A stretch of 64,000 bases of DNA from Rhizobium sp. Root1220 (GTDB lineage: Bacteria > Pseudomonadota > Alphaproteobacteria > Rhizobiales > Rhizobiaceae), in NCBI RefSeq assembly GCF_001426265.1, contig NZ_LMDG01000035.1, positions 186,001-250,000 of the forward strand, read 5' to 3'. Positions within the stretch are counted from its first letter, which is position 1. Each line of letters starts with the position of its first letter. The position numbers were made by a program, and so were the translations under genes. Under the pieces are notes generated by a model, which saw only the letters and a list, made by a program, of their open reading frames with translations, searched no databases and was not told the DNA's origin. Of the stretch, positions 16,021 to 24,297 are shown piece by piece.

Positions 16021-18054
16021 TTAGGACAGTCCCGCCATGCGAAGCCCGTCAATCAGCTGGCGGGTGTCGTCGGGCTTCCGATCGGGTACAAATTTCCAGA
16101 CGTCATCAGTGCGGAAATCCGGAAAATTATCGAGCACGATCGCGGCATAATGCTCCGCCGTCTTCAAATCGCCGTTCTTGGCATGCGCTGCGGCGAGAAG
16201 CCGCGATGTAGCCGGGCGATCCTTGACGCGATCCAGAACTTCGATCGCCTTTGCATAGTTTTCCTGGACGAAATGGATGCCCCCGAGGTTCCAGTAGTAG
16301 TAGTCGGGCGGGAGCGGGTTCAGCTTGAGCGCCGCCAGGCTGAGCTCTAGCGCCCGCTCGGTCTGCCCGTCGTGCAACAGCGCATCAGCGTGATCTGCCA
16401 GAATGTCGGCATCGTTGGGATTGAGCATCTGCGCTTCGGCAAAGAAATCGAGACTGTCGTCGAAACGGCGTCGATAAAGCGCCACGAAGCCCAATTCGCG
16501 CATCGCCCGGCCGCTGTTCGGATCGCTGTCGCGTGCGAGCCAGGCCGAACGATCGGCCTCCTCCAGAAGTTCCGTATCCTTCATGCCGCGCACCAGCCAC
16601 TCCATGCCAAGCACACGCGCCATTCCCGCATGCGCCGACGAGAACCTGTCATGCCGCACAAGCGCGGACTTGAACCATTTGCGCGCTTGGCGCAGATGCT
16701 GCAGGTCGGTTTTCGAAACGAGCCGCTTCCCCTCCAGATACAGGCGGTAGGCCGATGGATTGACATCATGCATCATGTCCACCAGCTCACGTCGCTCGAT
16801 GGTGTCGGCAAGCGTCATCACGATGCGCCGCGCAAGCTGGCCAAAGGATTGGTTCAGCTTCTGCATGGCAAGCGGGAGGTCTATCGCCCAGAGCACTTCG
16901 GCGGTCGACGTCTTTGTAAGCCGGCAGCTCGCGCAGATATCATCCTCGCGGCCGTGGATCGTCACGTAAACGGTGTAGTCGAAACGCAGCTCCTGCGGCG
17001 TCGGCTGGATGGCGCCGCCGGCGAGGTTGCGGGTGAGGATCTCGACACTGGTATGGGCTGCGATGACCTTGAAGCCTCGCTGCTGGCTCAGGCCGATCGT
17101 CACATCCTCCAATAGCGCACGGCCGACGCGCTGCAACAGCGGATCGGACAACATGGTCTCTGGCGGCAGGATAAGTACGCGCGGCTGACCCACCGGGTCG
17201 AGCAGCGGGCCAGCCTGCGGAGCAACAGCCAATGCGGCCGGAGCAATGATGCCGAGTTCCCGAGCGAGGGCCTGGGTCGCGACATCGGGCTCAGCGCCAT
17301 ACTCGGCCTTTAATTCGTTGCGGCAACGGAAATAGGCCTGACGCGCAGCTCCGGCATCACCAGCGTCTGCGTGTGCTCGCATGAGAGCGCGGCATCCAAC
17401 TTCATGCGCTGGGTCGCCCTCGACAAGCAGTCCGGCGAGCAGCAGGATTTCCGCCGAGGTGCGCTTGTCCGCCGCTTCCAGCAGCCCGACGATATGGGCG
17501 TCGCGACGCTCGGCAATACGCTGGCGCTCGACGGTGATGCGCTCGTCGGCTTCGATCGTCGGGGCCTTGAAACCCTCCAGAAGGTCGCCCTTCAGCAAGC
17601 CCCAGCTTGCTGGTGCCAGCGGCGGCGCGGTGTCCCGCAAAAGCAAAAGATCGGCGTCCCAGCCCTCATCGTTGAACAGAACGTGCGTGTTCGTCGCTTT
17701 GATTAGGCGCGGCAGGTGGTCCGCAACACTGCGATCGATACGCGCAAGAAGTTGACGCAGGCTGCCGGCGCGCTGCTTGGACAGATCAGACTGCCAGAGG
17801 ATGCCCCGCACGATCTCGCGTTCCATGGAAAACTGCGGCGAGGTTACAAGAAGAGCCAGCAGCGCATAGGCCTTTTCAGGCAACGCAATTTCATGCCCAT
17901 CCGCGAAGAGCGCAGACGTTCCGAGCAAGCGAAGGAGGCGGCCTTGTTTACCTGCCGATGTCACGGGCAACTCGCGATTGGATATTCCAACGCGAGTATA
18001 AGGAGAAACGATCGCAACGCAAAAGGATAATGCCGACTCGGTTGAATTTTTCAA
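16021..18054 (-). CDS. SARP/BTAD transcriptional regulator with TPR domain
   Basis: Up to 677 aa. The TTG at 18054 is the outermost start, and a GTG near 17964 just before the first domain is plausible. Order: OmpR-like winged helix (about 35-115, RLLRLLGTSALFADGHEIAL), bacterial transcriptional activator domain (about 125-270), a TolB/FlgO-like alpha-beta segment (about 290-400, VLILPPETMLSDPLLQ), then TPR helices to the end. This layout is that of SARP-type pathway activators fused to a sensor/TPR part; several occur in rhizobia. It lies immediately upstream of, and on the same strand as, the peptide-ycaO-tfuA genes, with heptamer repeats in the 124-base gap. It is therefore the probable activator of that locus. 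Confidence 0.75.
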   Translation of the reverse strand: MKNSTESALSFCVAIVSPYTRVGISNRELPVTSAGKQGRLLRLLGTSALFADGHEIALPEKAYALLALLVTSPQFSMEREIVRGILWQSDLSKQRAGSLRQLLARIDRSVADHLPRLIKATNTHVLFNDEGWDADLLLLRDTAPPLAPASWGLLKGDLLEGFKAPTIEADERITVERQRIAERRDAHIVGLLEAADKRTSAEILLLAGLLVEGDPAHEVGCRALMRAHADAGDAGAARQAYFRCRNELKAEYGAEPDVATQALARELGIIAPAALAVAPQAGPLLDPVGQPRVLILPPETMLSDPLLQRVGRALLEDVTIGLSQQRGFKVIAAHTSVEILTRNLAGGAIQPTPQELRFDYTVYVTIHGREDDICASCRLTKTSTAEVLWAIDLPLAMQKLNQSFGQLARRIVMTLADTIERRELVDMMHDVNPSAYRLYLEGKRLVSKTDLQHLRQARKWFKSALVRHDRFSSAHAGMARVLGMEWLVRGMKDTELLEEADRSAWLARDSDPNSGRAMRELGFVALYRRRFDDSLDFFAEAQMLNPNDADILADHADALLHDGQTERALELSLAALKLNPLPPDYYYWNLGGIHFVQENYAKAIEVLDRVKDRPATSRLLAAAHAKNGDLKTAEHYAAIVLDNFPDFRTDDVWKFVPDRKPDDTRQLIDGLRMAGLS

Positions 18055-18157
18055 CCATTGGATGCTTCAAGCATTTGCCGTCAGCTTCCCCAATACAACC
18101 TTCTCCCGTCGCGAAAAGCCAGCTCGACGCCGAGCCCGCGAAACGCGCCGATCAAAG

Positions 18158-18195
18158 CGTAAAAAAGAAAACGCCGGCCTCTCGGCCGGCGTTTT
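18158..18195 (-). terminator. Rho-independent terminator of glnII
   Basis: A perfect 12-bp stem, AAAACGCCGGCC / GGCCGGCGTTTT, with loop GAGA on the minus strand is followed by TTTCTTTTTTA (18170-18160). It lies 23 bases after the glnII stop. The plus strand also has a short T-run, so it could act on read-through from the other side. Confidence 0.9.
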
Positions 18196-18218
18196 CAAAG
18201 CAATTATCGGAGCTACCC

Positions 18219-19259
18219 TTAGGCGGCAACCGAAGCCGAACCCGAAAGCGGAACTTCCGAAATTGTCTTCAGAACCTGCGAAGCGATCTGGTAGGGGTCG
18301 CCCTGAGAGTTCGGGCGGCGGTCTTCCAGATAGCCCTTGTAGTCGTTCTTGACGAACGAATGCGGTACGCGGATCGAAGCACCGCGGTCGGCCACGCCGT
18401 AGGAGAACTTGTTCCACGGAGCCGTCTCGTGCTTGCCGGTCAGACGCTTGTCGTTGTCTGGTCCGTAGACGGCGATGTGATCCATCAGGTTCTTGTCGAA
18501 CTGCGCCATCAGGGCTTCGAAATATTCTTTGCCGCCGACTTCGCGCATGTACTTGGTCGAGAAGTTGCAGTGCATGCCCGAACCGTTCCAGTCGGTGTCG
18601 CCGAGCGGCTTGCAGTGATACTCGATGTCGATGCCGTACTTTTCAGTCAGGCGCTGCAGCAGGTAGCGAGCCATCCAGATTTCGTCGGCTGCCTTCTTGG
18701 AGCCCTTGCCGAAGATCTGGAATTCCCACTGGCCCTTGGCCACTTCGGCGTTGATGCCCTCATGGTTGATGCCGGCAGCGAGGCAGAGGTCGAGGTGCTC
18801 TTCGACGATTTCGCGCGCGACATCGCCGACGTTCGAATAGCCGACGCCTGTATAGTACGGACCCTGCGGAGCCGGGTAGCCCTGCTCTGGGAAGCCGAGC
18901 GGACGGCCGTTCTGGTAGAAGAAGTATTCCTGCTCGAAACCGAACCAGGTGCCTTCGTCGTCAAGAATGGTGGCACGGGAGTTGGATGCATGCGGGGTGA
19001 CGCCATCCGGCATCATGACTTCGCACATGACGAGAACGCCGTTGGTGCGGGCCGGATCCGGATAGATCGCAACCGGCTTCAGAACGCAGTCAGAGCTGCG
19101 GCCTTCAGCCTGCATGGTCGAGCTACCGTCAAAGCCCCACAGCGGAAGCTGCTCAAGCGCCGGAAAAGCGTCGAATTCCTTGACCTGCGTTTTACCGCGG
19201 AGATTTGGTACCGGTGTGTACCCGTCGAGCCAGATGTACTCGAGCTTATACTTTGTCAT
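18219..19259 (-). CDS. glnII: Glutamine synthetase type II
   Basis: 346 aa from the ATG at 19259 (MTKYKLEYIWLDGY). It makes glutamine from glutamate, ammonia and ATP. It belongs to the short, eukaryote-like GSII class: LWGFDGSSTMQAEGRSSD near the N terminus, EQEYFF, AKGQWEFQIF, NGSGMHCNFSTK, and KHETAPWNKFSYGVADRGAS as the glutamate/ATP-site block. It lacks the adenylylation-site region of GSI, so control is mainly transcriptional. In rhizobia glnII is expressed under nitrogen limitation through NtrC and sigma-54, and a matching promoter lies upstream at 19352. It stands alone with its own terminator. Confidence 0.96.
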   Translation of the reverse strand: MTKYKLEYIWLDGYTPVPNLRGKTQVKEFDAFPALEQLPLWGFDGSSTMQAEGRSSDCVLKPVAIYPDPARTNGVLVMCEVMMPDGVTPHASNSRATILDDEGTWFGFEQEYFFYQNGRPLGFPEQGYPAPQGPYYTGVGYSNVGDVAREIVEEHLDLCLAAGINHEGINAEVAKGQWEFQIFGKGSKKAADEIWMARYLLQRLTEKYGIDIEYHCKPLGDTDWNGSGMHCNFSTKYMREVGGKEYFEALMAQFDKNLMDHIAVYGPDNDKRLTGKHETAPWNKFSYGVADRGASIRVPHSFVKNDYKGYLEDRRPNSQGDPYQIASQVLKTISEVPLSGSASVAA

Positions 19260-19351
19260 TTGCGAGTCTCTCAAACATAAGGTGTGAGCAAATCCTCAAG
19301 CGAATGTGACTGCCGAAGCGATCACAGCCGCGAAGGGATAAGGTCTGCAAT

Positions 19352-19366
19352 GCACATGGCGTGCCA
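19352..19366 (-). promoter_or_regulatory. Sigma-54 promoter of glnII
   Basis: Minus-strand TGGCACG-CCAT-GTGC matches the -24/-12 consensus TGGCACG-N4-TTGC except for one base, with the diagnostic 10-base GG-to-GC spacing. Transcription would begin near 19340, leaving an untranslated leader of about 80 bases before the ATG at 19259. A TGCACCA half-site at 19553-19559 is a weak candidate for NtrC binding about 190 bases upstream. Confidence 0.75.
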
Positions 19367-19754
19367 GTTTGCCTGCGGCGGCTCACAAGGCTGCCGCAGG
19401 CAAAAGCCAAGGAAGGGCCGATCGTCCCTGAAAAGCAGGTTTTGCGTTTGCGGAACTGATAGCGGACTCAATCAGTTAGTAGGCATAGGAATTTTGCCAG
19501 GCGCAGCACTTTTCCTGGCCATCAAGCTTGAGAGGTGACCGCAACATTTTTCTGCACCAAACGCCATTTGACGTATTTTTATGCATATGACGCTTTTATG
19601 GACTTTATGAAAATCTGATATAAACGTCAGCAAACCGAAGTGCTTATATTTCAAACAAATATTGCACTTTTTTCAATCATTTCGCGCAAACTCTGTGCAT
19701 CTGTGATATGTACTCATCAGCGCTAAGGAGCGTTACTTGGTTTGGAGGCATTAA
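19367..19754. other. Non-coding divergent region between glnII and DUF2735 gene
   Basis: About 390 bases upstream of the glnII sigma-54 element contain no convincing gene. The right half (19550-19740) is strikingly AT-rich for this window, as expected of an activator-bound promoter region. It should hold the NtrC enhancer for glnII and the promoter of the DUF2735 gene. I could not identify a second -24/-12 element on the plus strand or a clear -35/-10 pair. Confidence 0.6.
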
Positions 19755-19958
19755 ATGGCCACTGGTACGCATCACGGATCAGCAACGATCTACACCTTCC
19801 CCGGCGGGCGCTTTACGTCCGCGCGTCTCCGTCAAAAAGCCGAGCTCGAGAAGGATATCGTACACTCGGTTTACGATAGCTGCTGGTATCATGAAGAGGC
19901 AATGAAGGAAGCTGACGCGCCGGCAAAGCCGAAATTCGCGCCTCGGATCATTGACTGA
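19755..19958 (+). CDS. DUF2735 small protein
   Basis: 67 aa, ATG with TGGAGG 9-14 bases upstream. It starts MATGTHHGSATIYTFPGGRF and ends in a basic, Pro/Lys-rich tail. This matches the DUF2735 family of short Rhizobiales proteins that is repeatedly found next to glnII. The GSA-x-IY-x-FP-x-GGR opening is the recognisable part. There is no signal peptide or membrane helix. The function is unknown; divergent linkage to glnII suggests a nitrogen-stress role or co-regulation, but that is inference. Confidence 0.8.
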   Translation: MATGTHHGSATIYTFPGGRFTSARLRQKAELEKDIVHSVYDSCWYHEEAMKEADAPAKPKFAPRIID

Positions 19959-20139
19959 ATCCAATCTCCTCCTCCGTTCGTCCGCTTGCCCGGCTGGATA
20001 GGCGTGTTCTTGAGATCAGCTGACGGACCGTCACCGCGTTTGGCTCAACGGTTTCGCACAGTCTTCAAATTCAACCGATCTTGCGCAACAACCACACTCG
20101 CGTCATGAGAGAGTTCGAAGATCGAGTTCGGGCGCAGTC

Positions 20140-21351
20140 ATGACGAAGAAAGATATCGCGATCATCGGCGGTGGCCCGGCGGGCCTGATGGCCGCTGAAA
20201 TATTGTCATCAGCAGGCCACCAGGTCACCGTCTACGAGGCGATGCCGACAGTTGCGCGCAAATTTCTTCTTGCTGGCAAATCCGGTCTGAACATCACCCA
20301 TTCCGAAGACTATGATCGCTTCGCGACGCGGTTCGGGGCATCGTCCGACCGCCTGCGCCGTGCGCTCGACGCCTTCACCCCGGATAAGGTCAGGACCTGG
20401 GCCGAAGGTCTTGGCACCGAAACGTTCGTGGGGTCCTCGGGACGTGTGTTTCCAGTGGTCATGAAAGCCTCTCCGCTTCTTCGTGCCTGGCTGAGGCGTC
20501 TTGATGCCCAGGGGGTGAAAGTCCTCACCCGCCACCGCTGGATCGGTTTTTCCGGAGACGGCTATCTCGTCGAAGCAACTGACGGCCGAAAGGTCGTCCA
20601 CCCCGATGCGGCGCTCCTGGCGCTCGGCGGGGAAAGCTGGCCGCGTCTCGGCTCCGACGGACGTTGGACACCCTGGCTGAAGGAACGGGGTATTGCCATC
20701 GAGGGTTTCCAGCCGGCAAATTGCGGTTTTGACGTCAGCTGGAGCGAAGCCTTCAGACAGCGTTTTGCTGGCGAGCCGGTCAAATCGGTGCTGGCGACCT
20801 CCTCCGCGGGGGCGATCTCCGGAGAGTTCGTCATCACAAGGCACGGCATCGAAGGCAGCCTTGTGTATGCTCACGCCCACGCGCTTAGGGAAGAGTTGGC
20901 AGCGGGCGGAAAGGCCGCTCTAGAAATTGACCTGGCGCCTGGGCGCACGCACGAACGTCTCATGCGGGACCTTGGTCGGCAGGATCCCAAGGCAAGCATG
21001 GCAAGCCGACTGCGCAAAGGTGCCGGCATCGACGGCGTCAAGGCGAACCTGCTGCGCGAAATGGCCGGCAACCTCGACCTCAGCGATCCCGGCCAGCTCA
21101 CGGGCCTGATCAAAGCCCTGCCGATTCCCGTTCAGCGGCCGCGGCCAATCGCTGAAGCGATCTCCTCGGCGGGCGGCATCGGATGGGACGAAATCGACGA
21201 GACCTACATGCTCAAGGCGTTGCCCGGCCTTTTTGTCGCTGGTGAAATGATCGACTGGGAAGCGCCGACGGGCGGTTACCTGCTGACCGCCTGCTTCGCC
21301 ACCGGGCGTGCCGCGGCACACGGGATCGAAGCTTGGCTCGGGCCGCGATGA
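20140..21351 (+). CDS. TIGR03862/HI0933-family flavoprotein
   Basis: 403 aa, ATG start with a poor ribosome-binding site. The N-terminal FAD dinucleotide motif is IAIIGGGPAGLMAAE (about residues 7-21), followed by the family-typical ARKFLLAGKSGLNITHSED. The middle domain is the HI0933/BaiN-like substrate region, and the C-terminal FAD contact is GLFVAGEMIDWEAPTGGYLLT. It is a predicted NAD(P)/FAD-dependent oxidoreductase of the cytoplasm; no substrate is established for this subgroup. It is monocistronic, convergent with the aldolase gene and not clearly connected to either neighbour. Confidence 0.8.
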   Translation: MTKKDIAIIGGGPAGLMAAEILSSAGHQVTVYEAMPTVARKFLLAGKSGLNITHSEDYDRFATRFGASSDRLRRALDAFTPDKVRTWAEGLGTETFVGSSGRVFPVVMKASPLLRAWLRRLDAQGVKVLTRHRWIGFSGDGYLVEATDGRKVVHPDAALLALGGESWPRLGSDGRWTPWLKERGIAIEGFQPANCGFDVSWSEAFRQRFAGEPVKSVLATSSAGAISGEFVITRHGIEGSLVYAHAHALREELAAGGKAALEIDLAPGRTHERLMRDLGRQDPKASMASRLRKGAGIDGVKANLLREMAGNLDLSDPGQLTGLIKALPIPVQRPRPIAEAISSAGGIGWDEIDETYMLKALPGLFVAGEMIDWEAPTGGYLLTACFATGRAAAHGIEAWLGPR

Positions 21352-21380
21352 CGGCTCAATCAGCCGCCCATAGTCCGTAG

Positions 21381-22148
21381 TCAACTCGACGAGCCTGCCT
21401 TGCGCGCTGCGGCGAGATTGCCGGATACAGCTGTACCGAGAAACATGGTGTCGCTTGCGAGAATGAAGAAGCTGATGCCTGCTCCTCGCCACCTGCCGAT
21501 ATCGTCGGGCGATGGCCGGAAAATGCCCACGGCGCGGCCCGTGTTTAGAGCCGCCGACGTGATCGCCCCGATAGCCTGGTCCAACTTTTCATGGCCAGCC
21601 GGTCCGAGCGCGTCGATCGAAACAGACAGATCACCGGGACCGATGAAAATCAGGTCGACGCCGTCGACGGCGACGATTTCCTCGATATTGGCCAGCCCCT
21701 CGGCGGTCTCGACCTGTATCGCCAGCACCAGTGTCTCGTTTGCCTTCGCCAGATAGGTCGGGATACGGTAGCCGTAACCCGCCGCTCGCCCAGGGCCAAC
21801 GCCGCGGTTGCCGATCGGTGGATAGCGCGTGGCGGACACTGCCGCCCTCGCCTGTTCGGCAGTCGAAACCCTTGGCACGAGGACGCCCGACGCCCCGGCG
21901 TCGAGCACCGCCGCAATGGCTTCCGGCGCATGACCGGGAACGCGCACTATCGCCGGCACCGCATGCACGTCCGCCGCGCGCACCAGATCCTCGATACGCT
22001 CGCGCCCGATCTGGGCATGTTCCCAGTCGATGCAGATGAAATCGGGAGCGGCCTGCGCCATCACCTCGATGGCCACCGGATGCGGGATCGCCGAAAAGGT
22101 GCCGACAAGCAGCGACCGGTCGAGGCACTTCGTGCGAAAATCACTCAT
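21381..22148 (-). CDS. HpcH/HpaI-family class II aldolase
   Basis: 255 aa, ATG with GGAG upstream. A TIM-barrel aldolase of the HpcH/HpaI group: FICIDWEHAQIG near residue 40, an arginine in AIVRVPG, the metal-ligand Glu in QVETAEGLANI and the Asp in IGPGDLSVSI. Such enzymes cleave or form 4-hydroxy-2-oxo acids with pyruvate or related donors, as in homoprotocatechuate or 2-keto-3-deoxy-rhamnonate metabolism. It is divergent from the LLM monooxygenase gene, with 137 bases between them, so it may belong to the same undefined pathway under the GntR regulator. The substrate is unknown. Confidence 0.85.
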   Translation of the reverse strand: MSDFRTKCLDRSLLVGTFSAIPHPVAIEVMAQAAPDFICIDWEHAQIGRERIEDLVRAADVHAVPAIVRVPGHAPEAIAAVLDAGASGVLVPRVSTAEQARAAVSATRYPPIGNRGVGPGRAAGYGYRIPTYLAKANETLVLAIQVETAEGLANIEEIVAVDGVDLIFIGPGDLSVSIDALGPAGHEKLDQAIGAITSAALNTGRAVGIFRPSPDDIGRWRGAGISFFILASDTMFLGTAVSGNLAAARKAGSSS

Positions 22149-22285
22149 CTAGAATCTCCGGTCGGTTCTGGTGGCCCGTAAAATAAAAGGTTTAAACATA
22201 AAGCAAATTGCCCTCAAGCCGAAAACATGGTCAATCTGAGGCAGAAGCAGCACCAGACTGCGCAATACAATGAGGGAGGAATATC

Positions 22286-23374
22286 GTGAAACAGCATCCG
22301 CTCAAGGGGGCAAACCCTATCAAGCTCGGTGTTTTCTCCACCAACGCCGATGGCGGTCTTGCGATCACGGATGTCCCCGAGCGCTGGACCGCTGGCTGGG
22401 CCGACAATCTGACCGCCGCCCAGATCGCCGATCGCGCCGGTCTAGAATTCCTACTTCCAATTGCCCGCTGGCGTGGCTTCGGTGGCAAGAACCGCGTCCG
22501 AGAGTGGTCCTTCGAGACGTTTACGTGGGCAGCAGCCCTTGCGGCGTCGACCGAACAGATCGGGCTGTTCATGACCGTGCACGTGCCGCTGGTCCATCCG
22601 CTCTATGCCGCAAAGGCGCTGGCAACGGTCGATCATGTCAGCGGCGGACGGGCGGGTTTGAACATCGTCTGCGGTTGGAACCCCAAGGAATTTGCGATGT
22701 TCGGCACGTCGCTGGTTGAAAGGGGATATGATCAGGCGAACGAATGGCTGCAGGTTCTGGAGCAAGCGTATGTGTCGGATACACCGTTTGACTACGATGG
22801 CACCTATTACAAGCTGAAGGAGGCAATCAGCCGACCGGCAAGCCTGCAGACGCCACGTCCAGTTACGATGAACGCAGCGTTCGGCGGACCCGGACGCGAT
22901 TTCGCGGCAAGGAACTGCGACTATCTGTTCACGACTTTCACCGAGATCGCCGACGCGGGCAAGCATGTCGCCGACATACGTGCCCGCGCCCAAAGCATCC
23001 AGCGCGAGGTCGGCGTGTATACCGTATGCCACGTGGTGTGCCGGGAGACGCAAGCCGAGGCGGACGACTACTATCAGCGCTATGCCGTTGCGCTGGCCGA
23101 TCACGAAGCGGTCGATGTCCACATGGCCGGCAAGAAAGAGTTCTCGCAGTCGCACGATCGCGAGGCCTACGATCGCTACCGGCAGCGCTTTGCCGGCGGT
23201 GCGGGCAGCTATCCGCTGGTCGGCACACCCGAACGCATTGTCGAAGACATGATCGCCATTTCAAAGCAGGGTTACGCCGGTATCGCGCTCTCCTTCGTCA
23301 ACTATACGCAGGAACTGCCCTTCTTCTGCGATCGCGTTCTGCCACTGCTGAGGCAAGCCGGCTACCGACAATGA
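22286..23374 (+). CDS. LLM-class flavin-dependent monooxygenase
   Basis: 362 aa, GTG start supported by GGGAGGA at 22274-22280. A bacterial-luciferase-like TIM barrel with IKLGVFSTNADGG at the N terminus, ARWRGFGG near residue 63 and GRAGLNIVCGWNPKEFAMFG near 125-145. The last segment resembles RutA/SsuD-type FMNH2-dependent oxygenases, which cleave C-S, C-N or ring bonds. It needs a separate flavin reductase, not present nearby. It is followed after 86 bases by the GntR regulator. RutA-like pyrimidine ring cleavage is one option, but none of the other rut genes are here. Confidence 0.82.
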   Translation: MKQHPLKGANPIKLGVFSTNADGGLAITDVPERWTAGWADNLTAAQIADRAGLEFLLPIARWRGFGGKNRVREWSFETFTWAAALAASTEQIGLFMTVHVPLVHPLYAAKALATVDHVSGGRAGLNIVCGWNPKEFAMFGTSLVERGYDQANEWLQVLEQAYVSDTPFDYDGTYYKLKEAISRPASLQTPRPVTMNAAFGGPGRDFAARNCDYLFTTFTEIADAGKHVADIRARAQSIQREVGVYTVCHVVCRETQAEADDYYQRYAVALADHEAVDVHMAGKKEFSQSHDREAYDRYRQRFAGGAGSYPLVGTPERIVEDMIAISKQGYAGIALSFVNYTQELPFFCDRVLPLLRQAGYRQ

Positions 23375-23460
23375 GCGACCAAACGGAGCTTGAAGAGCGG
23401 CTTCAAGCGCGGATAGATTGATCGCCCGGATCGAATCTCCACGGCAGGAAGAATAGGATA

Positions 23461-24147
23461 GTGCGGATGGCCCTTGGCCCTGTTTCATCACGGACGACGA
23501 TCCAGGAGGCGGTTTACCAGCAACTCCGCAGCGCTTTGATGGGGGGAAGGTTCGACCCGGGGCAAACGTTGACGATAGCCTCGCTCGCCGAAACATTCGG
23601 CACCAGCAATATGCCGGTCCGCGAGGCTTTGCGACGCCTCGCGGCAGAAAATGCGCTCGAAGTTGCACCGAACGGCTCGGCACGCATTCCGCCGGTGACC
23701 GCTGCGAGGCTGGACGATCTTGCGCGCGCCCGCATCGCTGTCGAGGGTCTTGCCACCGAGCTCGGCGGTCCACGGCTGTCACCCGCCGACATGACCCTGC
23801 TCGAAACGATCATTGATCAGCAGCATGCCACGGCCCGAGAGAACATTTATGAGCTCATCGACATGAACCAGCGCTTCCACTTCACCATCTACCGGGCGTC
23901 GGGATCCGAAGTTCTTTTGCAGTTGATCGATACACTGTGGCTTCGGCTCGGTCCCTACATGCGCTTGCTCGCGGGCTCCGTAGGCCCGTTGATCCAGAAA
24001 GGCGAGCTCGATCCGGCGGGGTTCCACGGCGTCATCATCGAGGCATTGAAGAGCGGGGATTTTGTCGGCGCGAGGCAGGCAGTCGGCAACGACATTCGCC
24101 ACACGCATGAAATTCTTCGGAATTTTTGCGGTGGAAACGGCAACTAA
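23461..24147 (+). CDS. GntR-family regulator (FCD subfamily)
   Basis: 228 aa. GTG start, with an ATG two codons later as alternative. The winged helix is at about 15-80 (TIQEAVYQQLRSALMGGRF...NMPVREALRRLAAE), then an all-helical FCD effector domain. That domain contains the usual acidic/His residues for a metal-bound carboxylate ligand (MNQRFHFTIYRASGS). FadR/VanR-type members repress catabolic genes until a carboxylic acid binds. A TGATCA-AA-TGATCA palindrome lies 75 bases after the stop, before the class V aminotransferase gene. It probably controls that gene and perhaps the LLM and aldolase genes. Confidence 0.85.
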   Translation: MRMALGPVSSRTTIQEAVYQQLRSALMGGRFDPGQTLTIASLAETFGTSNMPVREALRRLAAENALEVAPNGSARIPPVTAARLDDLARARIAVEGLATELGGPRLSPADMTLLETIIDQQHATARENIYELIDMNQRFHFTIYRASGSEVLLQLIDTLWLRLGPYMRLLAGSVGPLIQKGELDPAGFHGVIIEALKSGDFVGARQAVGNDIRHTHEILRNFCGGNGN

Positions 24148-24221
24148 ACCTCAGCCACACATCGTCGAAATGGCTCTGAACGGAGGCCCGTCCAAAATTA
24201 GTTGAACTGTCAAATATTTTG

Positions 24222-24235
24222 TGATCAAATGATCA
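24222..24235. promoter_or_regulatory. Candidate GntR operator
   Basis: TGATCA-AA-TGATCA, two 6-bp arms around a 2-base spacer, sits in an AT-rich patch in the 150-base gap between the GntR gene and the class V aminotransferase gene. Compact palindromes of this size are typical of FCD-type GntR proteins. Not experimentally supported. Confidence 0.45.
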
Positions 24236-24297
24236 AATGTTGGCGCGAGGTGCACTCAGAGCAGCGTCAGTCAGGCGATGGCATTGCAGGAGCGACC

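Noticed and set aside
15897..16052. N-terminal extension of the 43-aa peptide to 95 residues
   Set aside because: No ribosome-binding site at the upstream start, non-coding-like composition, overlap with the SARP-gene end and with the direct repeats. The internal ATG at 15896 has an ideal AGGAGA.
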